From: Marinomonas algarum
Lineage (GTDB): Bacteria > Pseudomonadota > Gammaproteobacteria > Pseudomonadales > Marinomonadaceae
Assembly (NCBI RefSeq): GCF_020532605.1
Contig: NZ_JAJATW010000012.1
Span: 30,900-94,899 of the forward strand
DNA length: 64,000 bases
Direction of reading: 5' to 3'
The notes beneath the pieces are model-generated. The model was not told the DNA's origin, made no database searches, and saw only the letters and a list, made by a program, of their open reading frames with translations. Below are positions 24,371 to 33,358 of the stretch, in pieces; positions within the stretch are counted from its first letter, which is position 1, and each line of letters begins with the position of its first letter. The position numbers were made by a program, and so were the translations under genes.

Positions 24371-24604
24371 TGGTTTTCTCCTGGATTAGCAGGGAGATAA
24401 CTCCCCTATTTTTTACCAACTCTCCGATTTCTCGAAGTACTTGCTGGTGAGTTAGATCCAGTTAATCTGAATCGGGCCACACCATCTGCGCAGGACATAC
24501 GTTTTTCAACGTTGTTATTAAACCCGTAAGGGTTCCTGCGGTCTTTGACGGCCTACTCAACACTTCTCAGCGAAGGCAGACCCCAAAGCGCATAATTTAG
24601 ATGC
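24371..24604 (-). promoter_or_regulatory. Ribosomal L10-type leader region
   Basis: This 234-bp spacer between rplA and rplJ is long for the operon and lies where the L10 leader is found in gammaproteobacteria. On the minus strand it includes GTCCTGCGCAGATGGTGTGG-like sequence, resembling the conserved core, and ends with AGGAG before rplJ. It is expected to bind the L10-L12 complex and control translation. Assignment is by position and partial sequence resemblance. Confidence 0.7.
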
Positions 24605-25306
24605 TTACTTTACAGAAGTAAGTGCACCTAAATCAATTTGTAAGCCAGGTCCCATTGTAGAGGACAAGACTACTTTTTTCAGGTAAACACCTTTAGAAGA
24701 AGCAGGCTTAGCACGACGCAAGTCAGCCAAAAGTGCTTCTAGATTACCTCGGACAGCATCCGCAGCGAATTCAATAGAACCAACTGCAGCATGGATGATA
24801 CCGTTTTTATCTGTACGGTAACGAGCTTGACCTGCTTTAGCATTTTTAACGGCTGTTGCAACGTCAGGTGTTACTGTGCCAACTTTAGGGTTAGGCATTA
24901 GACCACGTGGACCCAATACCTGACCTAGTTGACCAACGATACGCATTGCATCTGGAGAAGCAATAACAACATCAAAATCAAGGTTACCGGCTTTAACTTG
25001 CTCAGCCAAGTCTTCGAAACCAACAACATCTGCGCCAGCTTCTTTTGCTGCTTCAGCATTTGCACCTTGTGCAAATACAGCAACACGAACGTCTTTACCT
25101 GCACCGTGAGGCAATACAGTAGAACCACGAACAACCTGATCAGATTTACGTGGGTCAACACCTAGGTTAACAGAAACGTCGATAGACTCTTTGAACTTAA
25201 CAGTAGAAAGCTCAGACAAAAGAGCAACAGCCTCTTCTACAGAGTACAGTTTTGTTGCTTCTACTTTTTCTGCGATCAAGCGAGCGCGTTTAGTCAATTT
25301 AGCCAT
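24605..25306 (-). CDS. rplA: Large-subunit ribosomal protein uL1
   Basis: uL1 forms the mobile L1 stalk that guides E-site tRNA release; in E. coli it also represses the rplK-rplA mRNA. The 233-residue protein has the family signature region with [20 protein letters not shown]. Its ATG shares one base with the rplK stop codon (TAATG), so the two genes are translationally coupled. Confidence 0.98.
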   Translation of the reverse strand: MAKLTKRARLIAEKVEATKLYSVEEAVALLSELSTVKFKESIDVSVNLGVDPRKSDQVVRGSTVLPHGAGKDVRVAVFAQGANAEAAKEAGADVVGFEDLAEQVKAGNLDFDVVIASPDAMRIVGQLGQVLGPRGLMPNPKVGTVTPDVATAVKNAKAGQARYRTDKNGIIHAAVGSIEFAADAVRGNLEALLADLRRAKPASSKGVYLKKVVLSSTMGPGLQIDLGALTSVK

Positions 25307-25740
25307 TAGTTCACACCCTCAACTTCTAGACCCATAGCGCGTGCGCTACCAGCAATTGTACGAACTGCTGCGTCCATATTCGAAGCAGTCAAATCAGCCT
25401 GCTTAGCATTAACGATCTCTTCTAGTTGAGCACGAGTAACCGTACCCACTTTTTGAGTGTTAGGACGTGGAGAACCGCTCTTCAAACCCGCTGCTTTCTT
25501 AAGCAACACGGCTGCAGGAGTCGATTTTGTTTCAAAGGTGAAACTACGATCACTGTATACAGTAATGATAACAGGTGTTGGAAGACCTGGCTCAACGCCT
25601 TGTGTTTTAGCATTAAACGCTTTACAGAATTCCATGATATTCACACCATGTTGACCAAGTGCTGGACCAACTGGTGGACTTGGGTTCGCTTGACCCGCTT
25701 TAACTTGTAGCTTGATATAAGCTTGGACTTTCTTAGCCAT
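25306..25740 (-). CDS. rplK: Large-subunit ribosomal protein uL11
   Basis: uL11 sits at the factor-binding centre, is the thiostrepton site, and is needed for RelA activation. The 144-residue protein starts [20 protein letters not shown] and has [20 protein letters not shown], with the conserved prolines. It lies 50 bp after nusG and overlaps rplA by one base. Confidence 0.98.
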   Translation of the reverse strand: MAKKVQAYIKLQVKAGQANPSPPVGPALGQHGVNIMEFCKAFNAKTQGVEPGLPTPVIITVYSDRSFTFETKSTPAAVLLKKAAGLKSGSPRPNTQKVGTVTRAQLEEIVNAKQADLTASNMDAAVRTIAGSARAMGLEVEGVN

Positions 25741-25790
25741 TTTCTTAACTCCAATTGGGTCACCGCCCGAAGGCTACCCGTTCAACAAAA

Positions 25791-26324
25791 TCAGGCTTTC
25801 TCAACCTGACTAAATTCCAAATCAACTGGAGTAGAGCGCCCAAATATAAGCACTGCCACCTTGATTCGGCTTTTATCATAATCCACTTCTTCAACCACAC
25901 CATTAAAGTCTGCAAAAGGCCCTTCATTAACACGAACCACTTCACCCACTTCAAACAAGGTTTTTGGACGAGGTTTATCAACCCCATCACTGACACGCTG
26001 AAGAATGGCATCGGCCTCTCGCGTTGTAATCGGTGAAGGCTTATCTGCCGTACCACCAATAAAACCAAGCACACGAGAAGTGCCTTTTACCAAATGCCAA
26101 GAGTCATCATTCATATCCATCTGCACTAAAACATAACCTGGATAGAACTTTCTTTCGCTCTTACGCTTTTTGCCATCTCGAATCTCTACCACTTCTTCGG
26201 TAGGAACCAAGATGTCACCAAAATTCTCTTCTTGCCCCATAACCTGCACTCGCTCAATCAGCGAACGCATTACGTGCTTTTCGTACCCTGAGTACGCCTG
26301 TACTACATACCATCGTTTGGTCAC
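25791..26324 (-). CDS. nusG: Transcription antitermination factor NusG
   Basis: NusG binds RNA polymerase and links it to Rho or to the ribosome through uS10. The frame opens at TTG 26330, but AGGAG overlaps that position; GTG 26324 lies 6 bp after AGGAG and is the better start, giving 177 residues beginning with [18 protein letters not shown]. The N-terminal NGN domain and the C-terminal KOW domain ([20 protein letters not shown]) are clear. It follows secE by 9 bp. Confidence 0.95.
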   Translation of the reverse strand: MTKRWYVVQAYSGYEKHVMRSLIERVQVMGQEENFGDILVPTEEVVEIRDGKKRKSERKFYPGYVLVQMDMNDDSWHLVKGTSRVLGFIGGTADKPSPITTREADAILQRVSDGVDKPRPKTLFEVGEVVRVNEGPFADFNGVVEEVDYDKSRIKVAVLIFGRSTPVDLEFSQVEKA

Positions 26325-26333
26325 GAGCAACTC

Positions 26334-26702
26334 CTAACTAATTACCGAGGAAACGATCCAACCAAGGAGCGAATCCACCCCCCACAGCACGAGAGACATA
26401 AAAATAACAACCGCCAACACTATTAAAGTAGTTTGCACAGTCTCTTGTCTGGTTGGCCACACAACCCTGCGAATCTCAGTCTTAGCTTCTTTAGCTAAAG
26501 TAAAAAAAGACTGACCTTTTACAGTTTGCAGTGCAATATAACCAGCGACACCAGCTAACACCAAGATAGCGATTAAGCGATACAATAGTGACTCAGCAGA
26601 AAAATAGTTATTACCAATCACGCCTACCGCAACTAGCAGAACAACAATCGCCCACTTAAACACATCTCCGCGAGATGCTTGAGCTTCAGTACTCGAACTC
26701 AT
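26334..26702 (-). CDS. secE: Protein translocase subunit SecE
   Basis: SecE clamps the SecY channel in the inner membrane. The 122-residue protein has three hydrophobic segments (about residues 16-31, 40-58 and 93-118), the three-span type of gammaproteobacteria, with the conserved amphipathic AKTEIRRVVWPTRQETVQTT before the last one. It lies between tRNA-Trp and nusG and is probably transcribed with both. Confidence 0.97.
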   Translation of the reverse strand: MSSSTEAQASRGDVFKWAIVVLLVAVGVIGNNYFSAESLLYRLIAILVLAGVAGYIALQTVKGQSFFTLAKEAKTEIRRVVWPTRQETVQTTLIVLAVVIFMSLVLWGVDSLLGWIVSSVIS

Positions 26703-26742
26703 ACTTCAGGTGATCCCTAACTAAGAAACAGGATACGAAAAA

Positions 26743-26818
26743 TGGCAGGCCAAGAGGGACTCGAACCCCCAACAGCCGGTTTTGGAAACCGGTGCTCTAC
26801 CAATTGAACTATTGGCCT
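26743..26818 (-). tRNA. tRNA-Trp (CCA)
   Basis: A 76-nt cloverleaf reads on the minus strand from AGGCCAATAGTTCAATTGGT to an encoded CCA end. The anticodon loop TTCCAAA gives anticodon CCA. It closely resembles E. coli tRNA-Trp. It lies 40 bp before secE and after its own promoter. Confidence 0.97.
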
Positions 26819-26837
26819 ACATTCGTATGGGCGGAGG

Positions 26838-26866
26838 ATGATACCGAAACAAGCTAAATTTAGCAA
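26838..26866 (-). promoter_or_regulatory. Promoter of tRNA-Trp, secE and nusG
   Basis: On the minus strand TTGCTA (26861-26866) and TATCAT (26838-26843) are 17 bp apart, about 20 bp before the tRNA-Trp 5' end. It suits a promoter for tRNA-Trp and the secE-nusG genes. Confidence 0.65.
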
Positions 26867-26892
26867 GGGTATCTGCCCAAAAAACAGACAAT

Positions 26893-26913
26893 AAAAAAGG
26901 CGGTCAACCCACC
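26893..26913 (-). terminator. Terminator after tRNA-Thr
   Basis: On the minus strand GGTGG and CCGCC pair (one G-U) around a 5-base loop, followed by six Ts. It lies about 20 bp past tRNA-Thr and would end the Tyr-Gly-Thr tRNA transcript. Confidence 0.65.
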
Positions 26914-26934
26914 CATCTTTTGCATTAGAATTGC

Positions 26935-27010
26935 TGGAGCTCACGAGCAGATTTGAACTGCCGACCTCACCCTTACCAAGGGTGTGCTCTACCAACTGAG
27001 CTACGTGAGC
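26935..27010 (-). tRNA. tRNA-Thr (GGT)
   Basis: A 76-nt cloverleaf on the minus strand starts GCTCACGTAGCTCAGTTGGT and ends with encoded CCA. The anticodon loop TTGGTAA gives GGT. It is the third of three clustered tRNAs. In many relatives tufB follows here, but in this window it does not. Confidence 0.97.
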
Positions 27011-27012
27011 AT

Positions 27013-27087
27013 TGGAGCGGGTAGCGGGAATCGAACCCGCCTCTTCAGCTTGGAAGGCTGAGGTAATAGCCACTATACCATACCCGC
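27013..27087 (-). tRNA. tRNA-Gly (TCC)
   Basis: A 75-nt cloverleaf on the minus strand starts GCGGGTATGGTATAGTGGCT and ends with encoded CCA. The anticodon loop CTTCCAA gives TCC. It is only 2 bp from tRNA-Thr. Confidence 0.97.
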
Positions 27088-27090
27088 AAT

Positions 27091-27174
<84 letters not shown>

Positions 27175-27217
27175 ACGAACTCAGCGCTACAACGCAACAC
27201 CCCAAAAGGTGGGAGCC

Positions 27218-27245
27218 ATTATATGAATCGCGTTCTCAATTGCAA
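27218..27245 (-). promoter_or_regulatory. Promoter of the Tyr-Gly-Thr tRNA cluster
   Basis: On the minus strand TTGCAA (27240-27245) and a perfect TATAAT (27218-27223) are 16 bp apart, about 45 bp before tRNA-Tyr. The downstream GC-rich start region is typical of stable-RNA promoters. Confidence 0.7.
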
Positions 27246-27248
27246 GCA

Positions 27249-27944
27249 CTAGCATGCATTTTTTTCTACTTTTATTGCCATCTTGCTTAGATCAAACTGA
27301 GATAGGAATGTTTGCCAATCTTCTTCACTCACACCTTGGCGAACATCAACTTGCTGGATAGAAACATTACGCATATGTTCATACACATCAACAGGATAGC
27401 CAGAATCATTTTGAATGCGAATTCTTGCCTGATTCGCTCGATCTTCCGAAGAAAATAAACCAAGCGAAATTCTATTTTTCATTTCTGCACGATTGATCAC
27501 AAAACTATCAATGGACTTTGTCGCCAATTCTTTAACAATATCTTCCGCGATGGCCGGTGTTTTCGGTGCTGCAATGTACAACCAATATTTCGCACGCTTC
27601 CCAGTGATTTCTCGCGCCTGATAAGGCCAGCCACCCTTATCGAGGGCCTGAACGATGCGCAGCTTATCCTGTAGCTTCTCTGTTTCAATACGAGGACAAA
27701 ATGTCTGTTTCGCTGCAACATTTAACGCCTTATTTAAAGCGCTTTCAATTTCTGAGTTGGAAGACTGAACCTGGCTACGATCCAAGTCTTGACCTCTCGC
27801 TTCTTCCGATAAAAGATACACTTTCTCACTCACCGGCGGCCCATACACAGACTCTTGTTTAACATCGGGTTGATCTTGAATAAAACTGTGCCAACTCAAA
27901 AAGCCCGCATTTAACAACACCACAAACAAAAAAAGCCACTTCAT
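27249..27944 (-). CDS. SPOR-domain-like exported protein
   Basis: A 231-residue protein begins MKWLFLFVVLLNAGFLSW, a signal anchor, then has a linker and a C-terminal half resembling the SPOR fold (GGWPYQAREITGKRAKYWLY and ISLGLFSSEDRANQARIRI). SPOR domains bind denuded septal peptidoglycan. The start at 27944 overlaps the coaX stop in an ATGA junction and follows GGGAGGGG, so it is probably coupled to coaX. A single-membrane-pass periplasmic role in the cell envelope is inferred; the exact function is unknown. Confidence 0.75.
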   Translation of the reverse strand: MKWLFLFVVLLNAGFLSWHSFIQDQPDVKQESVYGPPVSEKVYLLSEEARGQDLDRSQVQSSNSEIESALNKALNVAAKQTFCPRIETEKLQDKLRIVQALDKGGWPYQAREITGKRAKYWLYIAAPKTPAIAEDIVKELATKSIDSFVINRAEMKNRISLGLFSSEDRANQARIRIQNDSGYPVDVYEHMRNVSIQQVDVRQGVSEEDWQTFLSQFDLSKMAIKVEKNAC

Positions 27945-28687
27945 TGCCCCTCCCTCATGCATTCATTACCCATCCATTTCGCCCCAATCGCAATCAAATG
28001 AGGCTCACACAGAGCCGGAATTCCTAGATGTTCTAGTAAAGACTGACCGTCTCCACCTGTCACAACCCAAGTAAAATCGGAATACTGACGATACACACGC
28101 TCTAAAAAACCCAGCGCCATTTCATAACATCCTTCAGTGACTGCTCTCGCCGTTGAATCAGGTAAGCCATGACCAGACACCACCTCAGTATCGTCGTAAC
28201 GAATACGTGCTGTGTTAGACAGCAACGCGCTCTCCATCATGGAGAGACCAGGGACAATGTACCCACCCAGATGAACGCCTGCATCATTGACCACATCCAC
28301 TTTAATAGCGGTGCCTGCATCAACTACCACCGCACCACCTTGAATACAATGATGTGCGCCAATGACGCCTAACCAGCGATCTACACCTAACCGAGCCGGT
28401 TCTACGTAAGCATTATGCACACCACAAGCCATGGCTTGAGTCATTAATCTAAGGCTTTTTACGTGAGGGAACAGAGTTTGTAGCTCTGTATGCAATGCGA
28501 TACTTTGCACCTCTGAACGGACACTGGCCAAATAAATGGCTTGCGGCACAAACCCACCCATTGTGCTATTAACAACAGAATCATCCTGACAACGCTTCAC
28601 CCAAAGCACGTTGTCGCCTTTAAAGGCGGTCAGTTTAATATGTGTATTACCCGCATCTACAATCAGTATATTATCCGCGTCGGACAC
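27941..28687 (-). CDS. coaX: Type III pantothenate kinase
   Basis: CoaX phosphorylates pantothenate, the first step of coenzyme A synthesis. The ASKHA-type motifs are visible: IVDAGNTHIKL (phosphate 1), GVDRWLGVIGAHH, VVVDAGTAIKVDVV (phosphate 2) and VVTGGDGQSLLEHL. I choose GTG 28687, preceded by GAGGGGA, giving 248 residues; ATG 28702 in the same frame is an alternative. It overlaps birA by 17 bp and the SPOR gene by 4 bp, forming a tight operon. Confidence 0.93.
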   Translation of the reverse strand: MSDADNILIVDAGNTHIKLTAFKGDNVLWVKRCQDDSVVNSTMGGFVPQAIYLASVRSEVQSIALHTELQTLFPHVKSLRLMTQAMACGVHNAYVEPARLGVDRWLGVIGAHHCIQGGAVVVDAGTAIKVDVVNDAGVHLGGYIVPGLSMMESALLSNTARIRYDDTEVVSGHGLPDSTARAVTEGCYEMALGFLERVYRQYSDFTWVVTGGDGQSLLEHLGIPALCEPHLIAIGAKWMGNECMREGQ

Positions 28688-29624
28688 TAATTTCCCCTCC
28701 ATGCAATGCCACCAACTCTCCTTCTGCTTCCAGCAATAAAGCACCATTGTCATCGATACCGCGTGCAATACCTTGTCGCTGCTGGGATAAGGTACTCACC
28801 GTCACCGGCTGATTAAACAGTACGTCATACGCTTGCCAATGGTGTTGGAAGTGCTTCATACCACGACCTTCTTCGAACAGTTGACACACCTCAATCAACT
28901 CATTAGTAATATCAGCAAGAATCTCATTACGACTTGGTCGAGTAGGCAAACGCGAGAGCAAATCTGTCCAAGGCTGGTCGACGTGAGCCATTAAAGCATC
29001 GTCCATTTCTACATTGAGACCTATACCAATAATGACATGACACACATCTTGATCCGCCACCATTTCCAATAGAATGCCACAGACTTTTTGCCCGTCGATT
29101 TGCACATCATTCGGCCACTTTAAACCAGGATTCGGGATACCCATACGCTTCAACACACGAGCAATCGCAACACCCACCGCTAAGCTCAACCCTTCCACGA
29201 CACTAGGGCCATTATCAAACCGCCATGCAAACGATAAGGTCAGATTTTTTGCCACGCCTGACTCCCATTGCCGACCACGACGACCTTTACCATGGGTTTG
29301 ACGCTCGACAGACACTAAAACAGGCAACGGTTTTCCCTGATCAATGTATTTTTTTGCCTCCGTGTTCGTTGATGGTGTCTCAAATGACAGATCTAAGGCG
29401 ACGGACTCCGGCACTCCTAAGCCTCTTAGTCTTGCGGGCGATAAAAGCTCAACCGGTGATGGCAATCGATAGCCGCGCCCTTTCACAGAGTGCACAGTCA
29501 CACCGATCGACTCTAGCTTTTTCAGCTTCTTCCAAACGGCTGCACGGGTAACCCCCAGTGCTTCACCCAACTCTTCACCTGAGTGGAACTCGTTGTCACT
29601 TAGCAAAGCCAAAACCGCCTGCAT
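28671..29624 (-). CDS. birA: Biotin-protein ligase / biotin operon repressor
   Basis: BirA attaches biotin to acetyl-CoA carboxylase and with biotinyl-AMP represses biotin genes. The 317-residue protein has the N-terminal winged helix (GEELGEALGVTRAAVWKKLK), so it is the regulatory type, then the ligase domain with the adenylate loop HGKGRRGRQWESG and GLKWPNDVQIDGQKVCGILL, and the C-terminal SH3-like domain. It is first in the birA-coaX-SPOR set. Confidence 0.96.
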   Translation of the reverse strand: MQAVLALLSDNEFHSGEELGEALGVTRAAVWKKLKKLESIGVTVHSVKGRGYRLPSPVELLSPARLRGLGVPESVALDLSFETPSTNTEAKKYIDQGKPLPVLVSVERQTHGKGRRGRQWESGVAKNLTLSFAWRFDNGPSVVEGLSLAVGVAIARVLKRMGIPNPGLKWPNDVQIDGQKVCGILLEMVADQDVCHVIIGIGLNVEMDDALMAHVDQPWTDLLSRLPTRPSRNEILADITNELIEVCQLFEEGRGMKHFQHHWQAYDVLFNQPVTVSTLSQQRQGIARGIDDNGALLLEAEGELVALHGGEISVRRG

Positions 29625-29652
29625 TAATTTTCTCCAATGGTCATTTTGTCCG

Positions 29653-30867
29653 TTAATTATATCGATTCGTTTGCAAAAAAAGCGTTATTTCTTGCATCAA
29701 TGCATGAAAATGTGGGTTCCACGAAATGCGTGCTGCATGATTACCTTGATCAAATAAAGCATCACTGTGTTCACCAAACCAGTTATCTTTTGCCTTCCGA
29801 CAGACTTGGTACCGCTCCTCATTTGTAGCATGCCAACCACAAAGGCGATATTCGCCTTCTGCTCCATAGTACGGATTCTCAGGATGCCCATGAATCGCCA
29901 TATGCGATAACCCCAAAATATTATCTTCAGGCCAATAAGTGTTTTGCACAGTAAGTCGATCGTTTTTTTGGCTATTTTGTGTCTGACTGTACAAAACCAT
30001 GCGGCTCTTATCTCCTATCATTCCAAGTTCGAAAACCGTCTGTGATACAGAGGAGTCCACGGTATTATCTTCTTCAGACAGGGCCATAAAGACAGGTAAA
30101 TCGCTTGGGTTATCCACCAGCTCAGCTCTCACCTCTTTTGCTAAACGGTAAACTTGAGCAATCGCTGGCACTGGAATTGAAGCATATTTAGCAAAATCAT
30201 CACTAGGTCGGTGATCTAGCCAGTCTTTCACCAAAGCCAACCAGGGCGCCAGCCAGTCTATGCGGCTGTTGACTTTAAACACCGGGGAAAACAACACCAC
30301 CCCCGCAACACGATCCGAATGTTGCCATGCGTATTCAACCGCTAAAGCACCACCGGTTGAGAAACCACCGACATACAGTGTGTCTACTTCTTGGCCGAAT
30401 TGATCCGCAGCAGAACGAAATGTGGCACGCCAATCCTCTCGATGTACATCTAATAAGTCTTCTGCTCGGGTACCATGGCCAGGTAACAACACTACCCGAA
30501 CATGGTAGCAAGCTGCCTGTAGAGCATACGCCATATCACGCATTGAAAAGGGTGAATCTGACAGTCCGTGTGACAGAATCACCCCCGCCTTTGCTGGTTC
30601 AGCACACTGCTCTGTGTCCGGCAACAACTCAAACGGCAAGACAGCAGACAGCTCTCTTTGCTTGTTACTCTCATTAACCCACACCTTTCGTTCAAAAACA
30701 TAATCATGAGCACGTTGCCTATACTGAGTAAAAGACTCGCCCTTTTTATAGACTAATACTGTCCCATTCTCTGAAGGCGAAGGCTGTGCTATAACCCATG
30801 TGCTGACCACCAATAAAAAAGGCAGTACCAATAAGGAAATCCCCGATCGCAGGGTGTTTTTTTGCAT
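29653..30867 (-). CDS. Exported alpha/beta-hydrolase (esterase/lipase-like)
   Basis: The frame is open far upstream, but ATG 30867 follows AGAGGAAGG, begins with a signal peptide (MQKNTLRSGISLLVLPFLLV) and avoids overlap with the divergent gene; this gives 404 residues. The hydrolase core shows the oxyanion-region HGLSDSPFSMRD, the nucleophile elbow GGFSTGG, a likely acid in SEEDNTVD and the histidine in GLSHMAIHGH. A periplasmic serine hydrolase is likely; the substrate is not evident. Confidence 0.85.
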   Translation of the reverse strand: MQKNTLRSGISLLVLPFLLVVSTWVIAQPSPSENGTVLVYKKGESFTQYRQRAHDYVFERKVWVNESNKQRELSAVLPFELLPDTEQCAEPAKAGVILSHGLSDSPFSMRDMAYALQAACYHVRVVLLPGHGTRAEDLLDVHREDWRATFRSAADQFGQEVDTLYVGGFSTGGALAVEYAWQHSDRVAGVVLFSPVFKVNSRIDWLAPWLALVKDWLDHRPSDDFAKYASIPVPAIAQVYRLAKEVRAELVDNPSDLPVFMALSEEDNTVDSSVSQTVFELGMIGDKSRMVLYSQTQNSQKNDRLTVQNTYWPEDNILGLSHMAIHGHPENPYYGAEGEYRLCGWHATNEERYQVCRKAKDNWFGEHSDALFDQGNHAARISWNPHFHALMQEITLFLQTNRYN

Positions 30868-30933
30868 CTTTGCCTTCCTCTTGTATTTTTTCAATAATAG
30901 TCGTCTTATCATGATTTGAAGGACATCCAAGCT

Positions 30934-31368
30934 ATGTCTATGCCCTATCCAGATGCCGAACGAGTGCCTTCGCTTTGGTTTCCTCTCGCCAAGAAGTTTT
31001 ATCAAGCTCACTATCCAAGTGGCAAACCGAATAAGGCAGACCCTATTTGGGTAATTAAACAAAAAGGGACGATTTTGTGCGCTGTACGACTCAAACAATC
31101 GAAAAACGCTCAGTTACTCACGGCCATGGTGACAGAGCCCAATTACAGGGGCAAAGGGTTGGGCAGCCATTTACTCAGCGGTATCCAAACAGCCCTAGCG
31201 GAACGGTCTTGCTATTGTTTTGCGCTCACGCACCTTGTGCCTTTTTATACCAAAAATCACTTTAATACTATCTTAGCTGAGCAGTTGCCTAAAGATTTGA
31301 AAAGCCGATTTTATGCTTATACCGCCCAAGGGCGAGCCCTCACGCCTATGCGCTATCAACAACCTTAA
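30934..31368 (+). CDS. GNAT-family N-acetyltransferase
   Basis: This 144-residue protein has the acetyl-CoA-binding motif of the GNAT family (VTEPNYRGKGLGSHLLSGIQ), then the C-terminal strand with HLVPFYTKNHF. I start at ATG 30934 (MSMPYPDAER), preceded by GAAGGA; the frame opens at TTG 30916. It stands alone, divergent from the hydrolase gene with 66 bp between. The acceptor substrate cannot be inferred. Confidence 0.85.
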   Translation: MSMPYPDAERVPSLWFPLAKKFYQAHYPSGKPNKADPIWVIKQKGTILCAVRLKQSKNAQLLTAMVTEPNYRGKGLGSHLLSGIQTALAERSCYCFALTHLVPFYTKNHFNTILAEQLPKDLKSRFYAYTAQGRALTPMRYQQP

Positions 31369-31397
31369 AGATTCGTGAAACCAACCACCATAGAAAC

Positions 31398-31432
31398 AAA
31401 AAAACGCCCGATAGGCACTATCGAGCGTTTTG
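31398..31432. terminator. Bidirectional terminator
   Basis: ACGCTCGATAG and CTATCGGGCGT (minus strand) form an 11-bp stem with one G-U pair and a 3-base loop, followed by seven Ts; the plus strand has a shorter T-run. It lies between the convergent GNAT and glucan-protein genes and serves the minus-strand gene best. Confidence 0.85.
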
Positions 31433-31455
31433 AGTGATCCATTACATGAAAAGCA

Positions 31456-33120
31456 CTATTTCAGATGCCCTGCGTTATGCAGTTCGCGATCTTCCTCTTT
31501 TGGCGGTACCCATTGATACTGCCAAGTCTCTGTCAAAGGTTGGCCATTCGCTTCTAGGTAGACACGCAAATTGATGGGGGTTGATGCCTCTTCCCCACTG
31601 GGTGGCACTAGGTCAAACATGGCACGATATCCTTCTATAGAATGAAGAGGTCGTGCAGACTCAATCTCCGTGCGTCCTGCTGATGAAGTAATAATCGCTT
31701 TTACCTCGGTATCTTGACCTAACATAGACAAGGAACCGCCGGCAAAATCGATGACAAATCGCTTGCTGTAATAATCACGCTTCTTACCAATCACGCCACC
31801 GATGCCCGTAAAAGTGTCGACTACACGGGCACGATTGGATTGCACTGGTGGCTGACTGCCCCAATACATGTTGTAACTGTAAAGCAACTCTTGCCCTGCC
31901 TCTACAGGGGACGCTGGGTTCCAAAAAGCCACAATATTGTCAAAGGTTTCATCCAGTGTTGGGATTTCCACTAATTGCACAGACCCTTTGCCCCACTCTC
32001 CTATTGGCTCTATCCATAGGCTTGGACGCTTCTCATAAAAAACACCGTCGTCTTGGTAATGATCAAAGTTTCGATCCCGTTGCAACAAGCCAAAGCCTTT
32101 TGGATTTTCATCGCTGTAAGCGTTAAATTGCAACTGCTCTGGGTTACCTAACGGACGCCAAATCCACTCTCCCTGACCCGTTTGCATCGCCAATCCATCG
32201 GAGTCATGAATTTCGGCGCGCCAGTCATAATTAGTACGGCGATCGTTTTCACCAATCATAAACATGCTGGTCATCGGCGCAACGCCCAAACGCTCAATGG
32301 CTTTACGCGGATAAATCGCTGAATCTACTTTCATAGTGTAGGGTTCACCAGGGGTCATATCAAAGCGGTATGCCCCCGCGACACTCGGAGAATCCATTAA
32401 GGCATAAACCGTCACCTTATCCGAACCGGGGGTCGGCTTTTCTAGCCAAAAGTCGGTAAATATCGGGAATTCTTCTGGGTGAGACATGGCTGTGTCGATC
32501 GCTAACCCACGTGCAGACAAGCCATATTGCATTTCGCTCCCTACTGCGCGGAAATAGCTTGCCCCTAGAAACGCGACCACATCCCGCTGCCAATCAGTTG
32601 CAAACTGCATTCGAAAACCCGCAAAGCCAAGATCTTTAGGCAGTGCATCGCCATCAACCTGTGATTTACCGTAATCAAACGCATCGGCAGAATAAGGAAT
32701 CGGTGTGGACTGCCCCTCTTCAAGCTCATTCATTCGAATGGGTGTATCAAACCCTAATCCTAGATGAAACAACTCTGTACGAAATTCTGATTGCTCATCT
32801 CGCCACACAGCCGCCTCTTTTTTGTAATGCAGTTGTTGATAATCGTCCCAATCAAGGCGCTGAAGGCTCTCTGGTAATTCGCCTTGATGACTTTGATAAG
32901 GCAAGGTGGCGAGCTGTCGTGCCTGACCTTTTAACCAAGCAAAATCAAACTGTTCGCCTTCTTTAGGCTGAATGGGCGCTTTTGCACTGGTTGAAGGAGC
33001 AGTAGACGCACAGGCTGTTAAGCTAAACAACACGCTCACTGCGAGAAAAGAACGACGAGTAATGCGTTGAAGCAAAGTGCGTTGAAGCAAAGTGCGTTGA
33101 AGCAAGCCAGCCTGCCTCAT
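31456..33120 (-). CDS. OpgG/OpgD-family periplasmic glucan synthesis protein
   Basis: These proteins act in the periplasm to shape osmoregulated glucans. The protein matches across its length: YGLSARGLAIDTA, LGVAPMTSMFMIGEN, GEWIWRPLGNPEQL and GEWGKGSVQLVEIPT. I start at ATG 33120, preceded by GGAGA, giving 554 residues; ATG 33168 is also open. The N-terminus has a twin-arginine motif (TRRSFL) and a lipobox-like LTAC with Cys37. Three near-identical 15-bp repeats encode LLQRT units just before it. No glucosyltransferase opgH lies nearby. Confidence 0.9.
   Translation of the reverse strand: MRQAGLLQRTLLQRTLLQRITRRSFLAVSVLFSLTACASTAPSTSAKAPIQPKEGEQFDFAWLKGQARQLATLPYQSHQGELPESLQRLDWDDYQQLHYKKEAAVWRDEQSEFRTELFHLGLGFDTPIRMNELEEGQSTPIPYSADAFDYGKSQVDGDALPKDLGFAGFRMQFATDWQRDVVAFLGASYFRAVGSEMQYGLSARGLAIDTAMSHPEEFPIFTDFWLEKPTPGSDKVTVYALMDSPSVAGAYRFDMTPGEPYTMKVDSAIYPRKAIERLGVAPMTSMFMIGENDRRTNYDWRAEIHDSDGLAMQTGQGEWIWRPLGNPEQLQFNAYSDENPKGFGLLQRDRNFDHYQDDGVFYEKRPSLWIEPIGEWGKGSVQLVEIPTLDETFDNIVAFWNPASPVEAGQELLYSYNMYWGSQPPVQSNRARVVDTFTGIGGVIGKKRDYYSKRFVIDFAGGSLSMLGQDTEVKAIITSSAGRTEIESARPLHSIEGYRAMFDLVPPSGEEASTPINLRVYLEANGQPLTETWQYQWVPPKEEDRELHNAGHLK
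33064..33106 (-). repeat. 15-bp tandem repeat in the glucan-protein signal region
   Basis: Almost three copies of a 15-bp unit (33064-33078, 33079-33093, 33094-33106) lie head to tail within the gene start. They encode the repeated pentapeptide LLQRT. The unit is a multiple of three, so copy changes keep the frame. Confidence 0.9.
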
Positions 33121-33283
33121 ATTGCAAGTCTCCGCGTTATAAACACGGGTTGAATGGTGAATAGACATAATACAGACACTCTATCGGCTAAAAGTTGCTG
33201 TTTATGTTAGCGAATTGCACCGCGTTCAAGTGTTCAGATAACGTAAACAATCCATAGATTCCAATAGAAAACTGACAAAAAAA

Positions 33284-33311
33284 CTGACACTTCCCCGTTG
33301 TTGCCTATAAA
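33284..33311 (+). promoter_or_regulatory. Candidate uraA promoter
   Basis: CTGACA (33284-33289) and TATAAA (33306-33311) are 16 bp apart, about 48 bp before the permease start. A second ACTGACA copy lies 12 bp upstream of the first, which might bind a regulator. Confidence 0.55.
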
Positions 33312-33358
33312 ATCTTAGTAACGTAAATCTACCACCCCAATTCAAAAGGATCTCCACC

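Noticed and set aside
26717..27073. Minus-strand ORF of 118 residues across tRNA-Trp and tRNA-Thr
   Set aside because: It is a translation of tRNA genes in sense, with typical spurious strings, and no ribosome-binding sequence.
30868..31098. Upstream extension of the alpha/beta-hydrolase frame
   Set aside because: It would overlap the divergent GNAT gene and put the signal peptide in the middle of the protein; ATG 30867 has a good ribosome-binding site.
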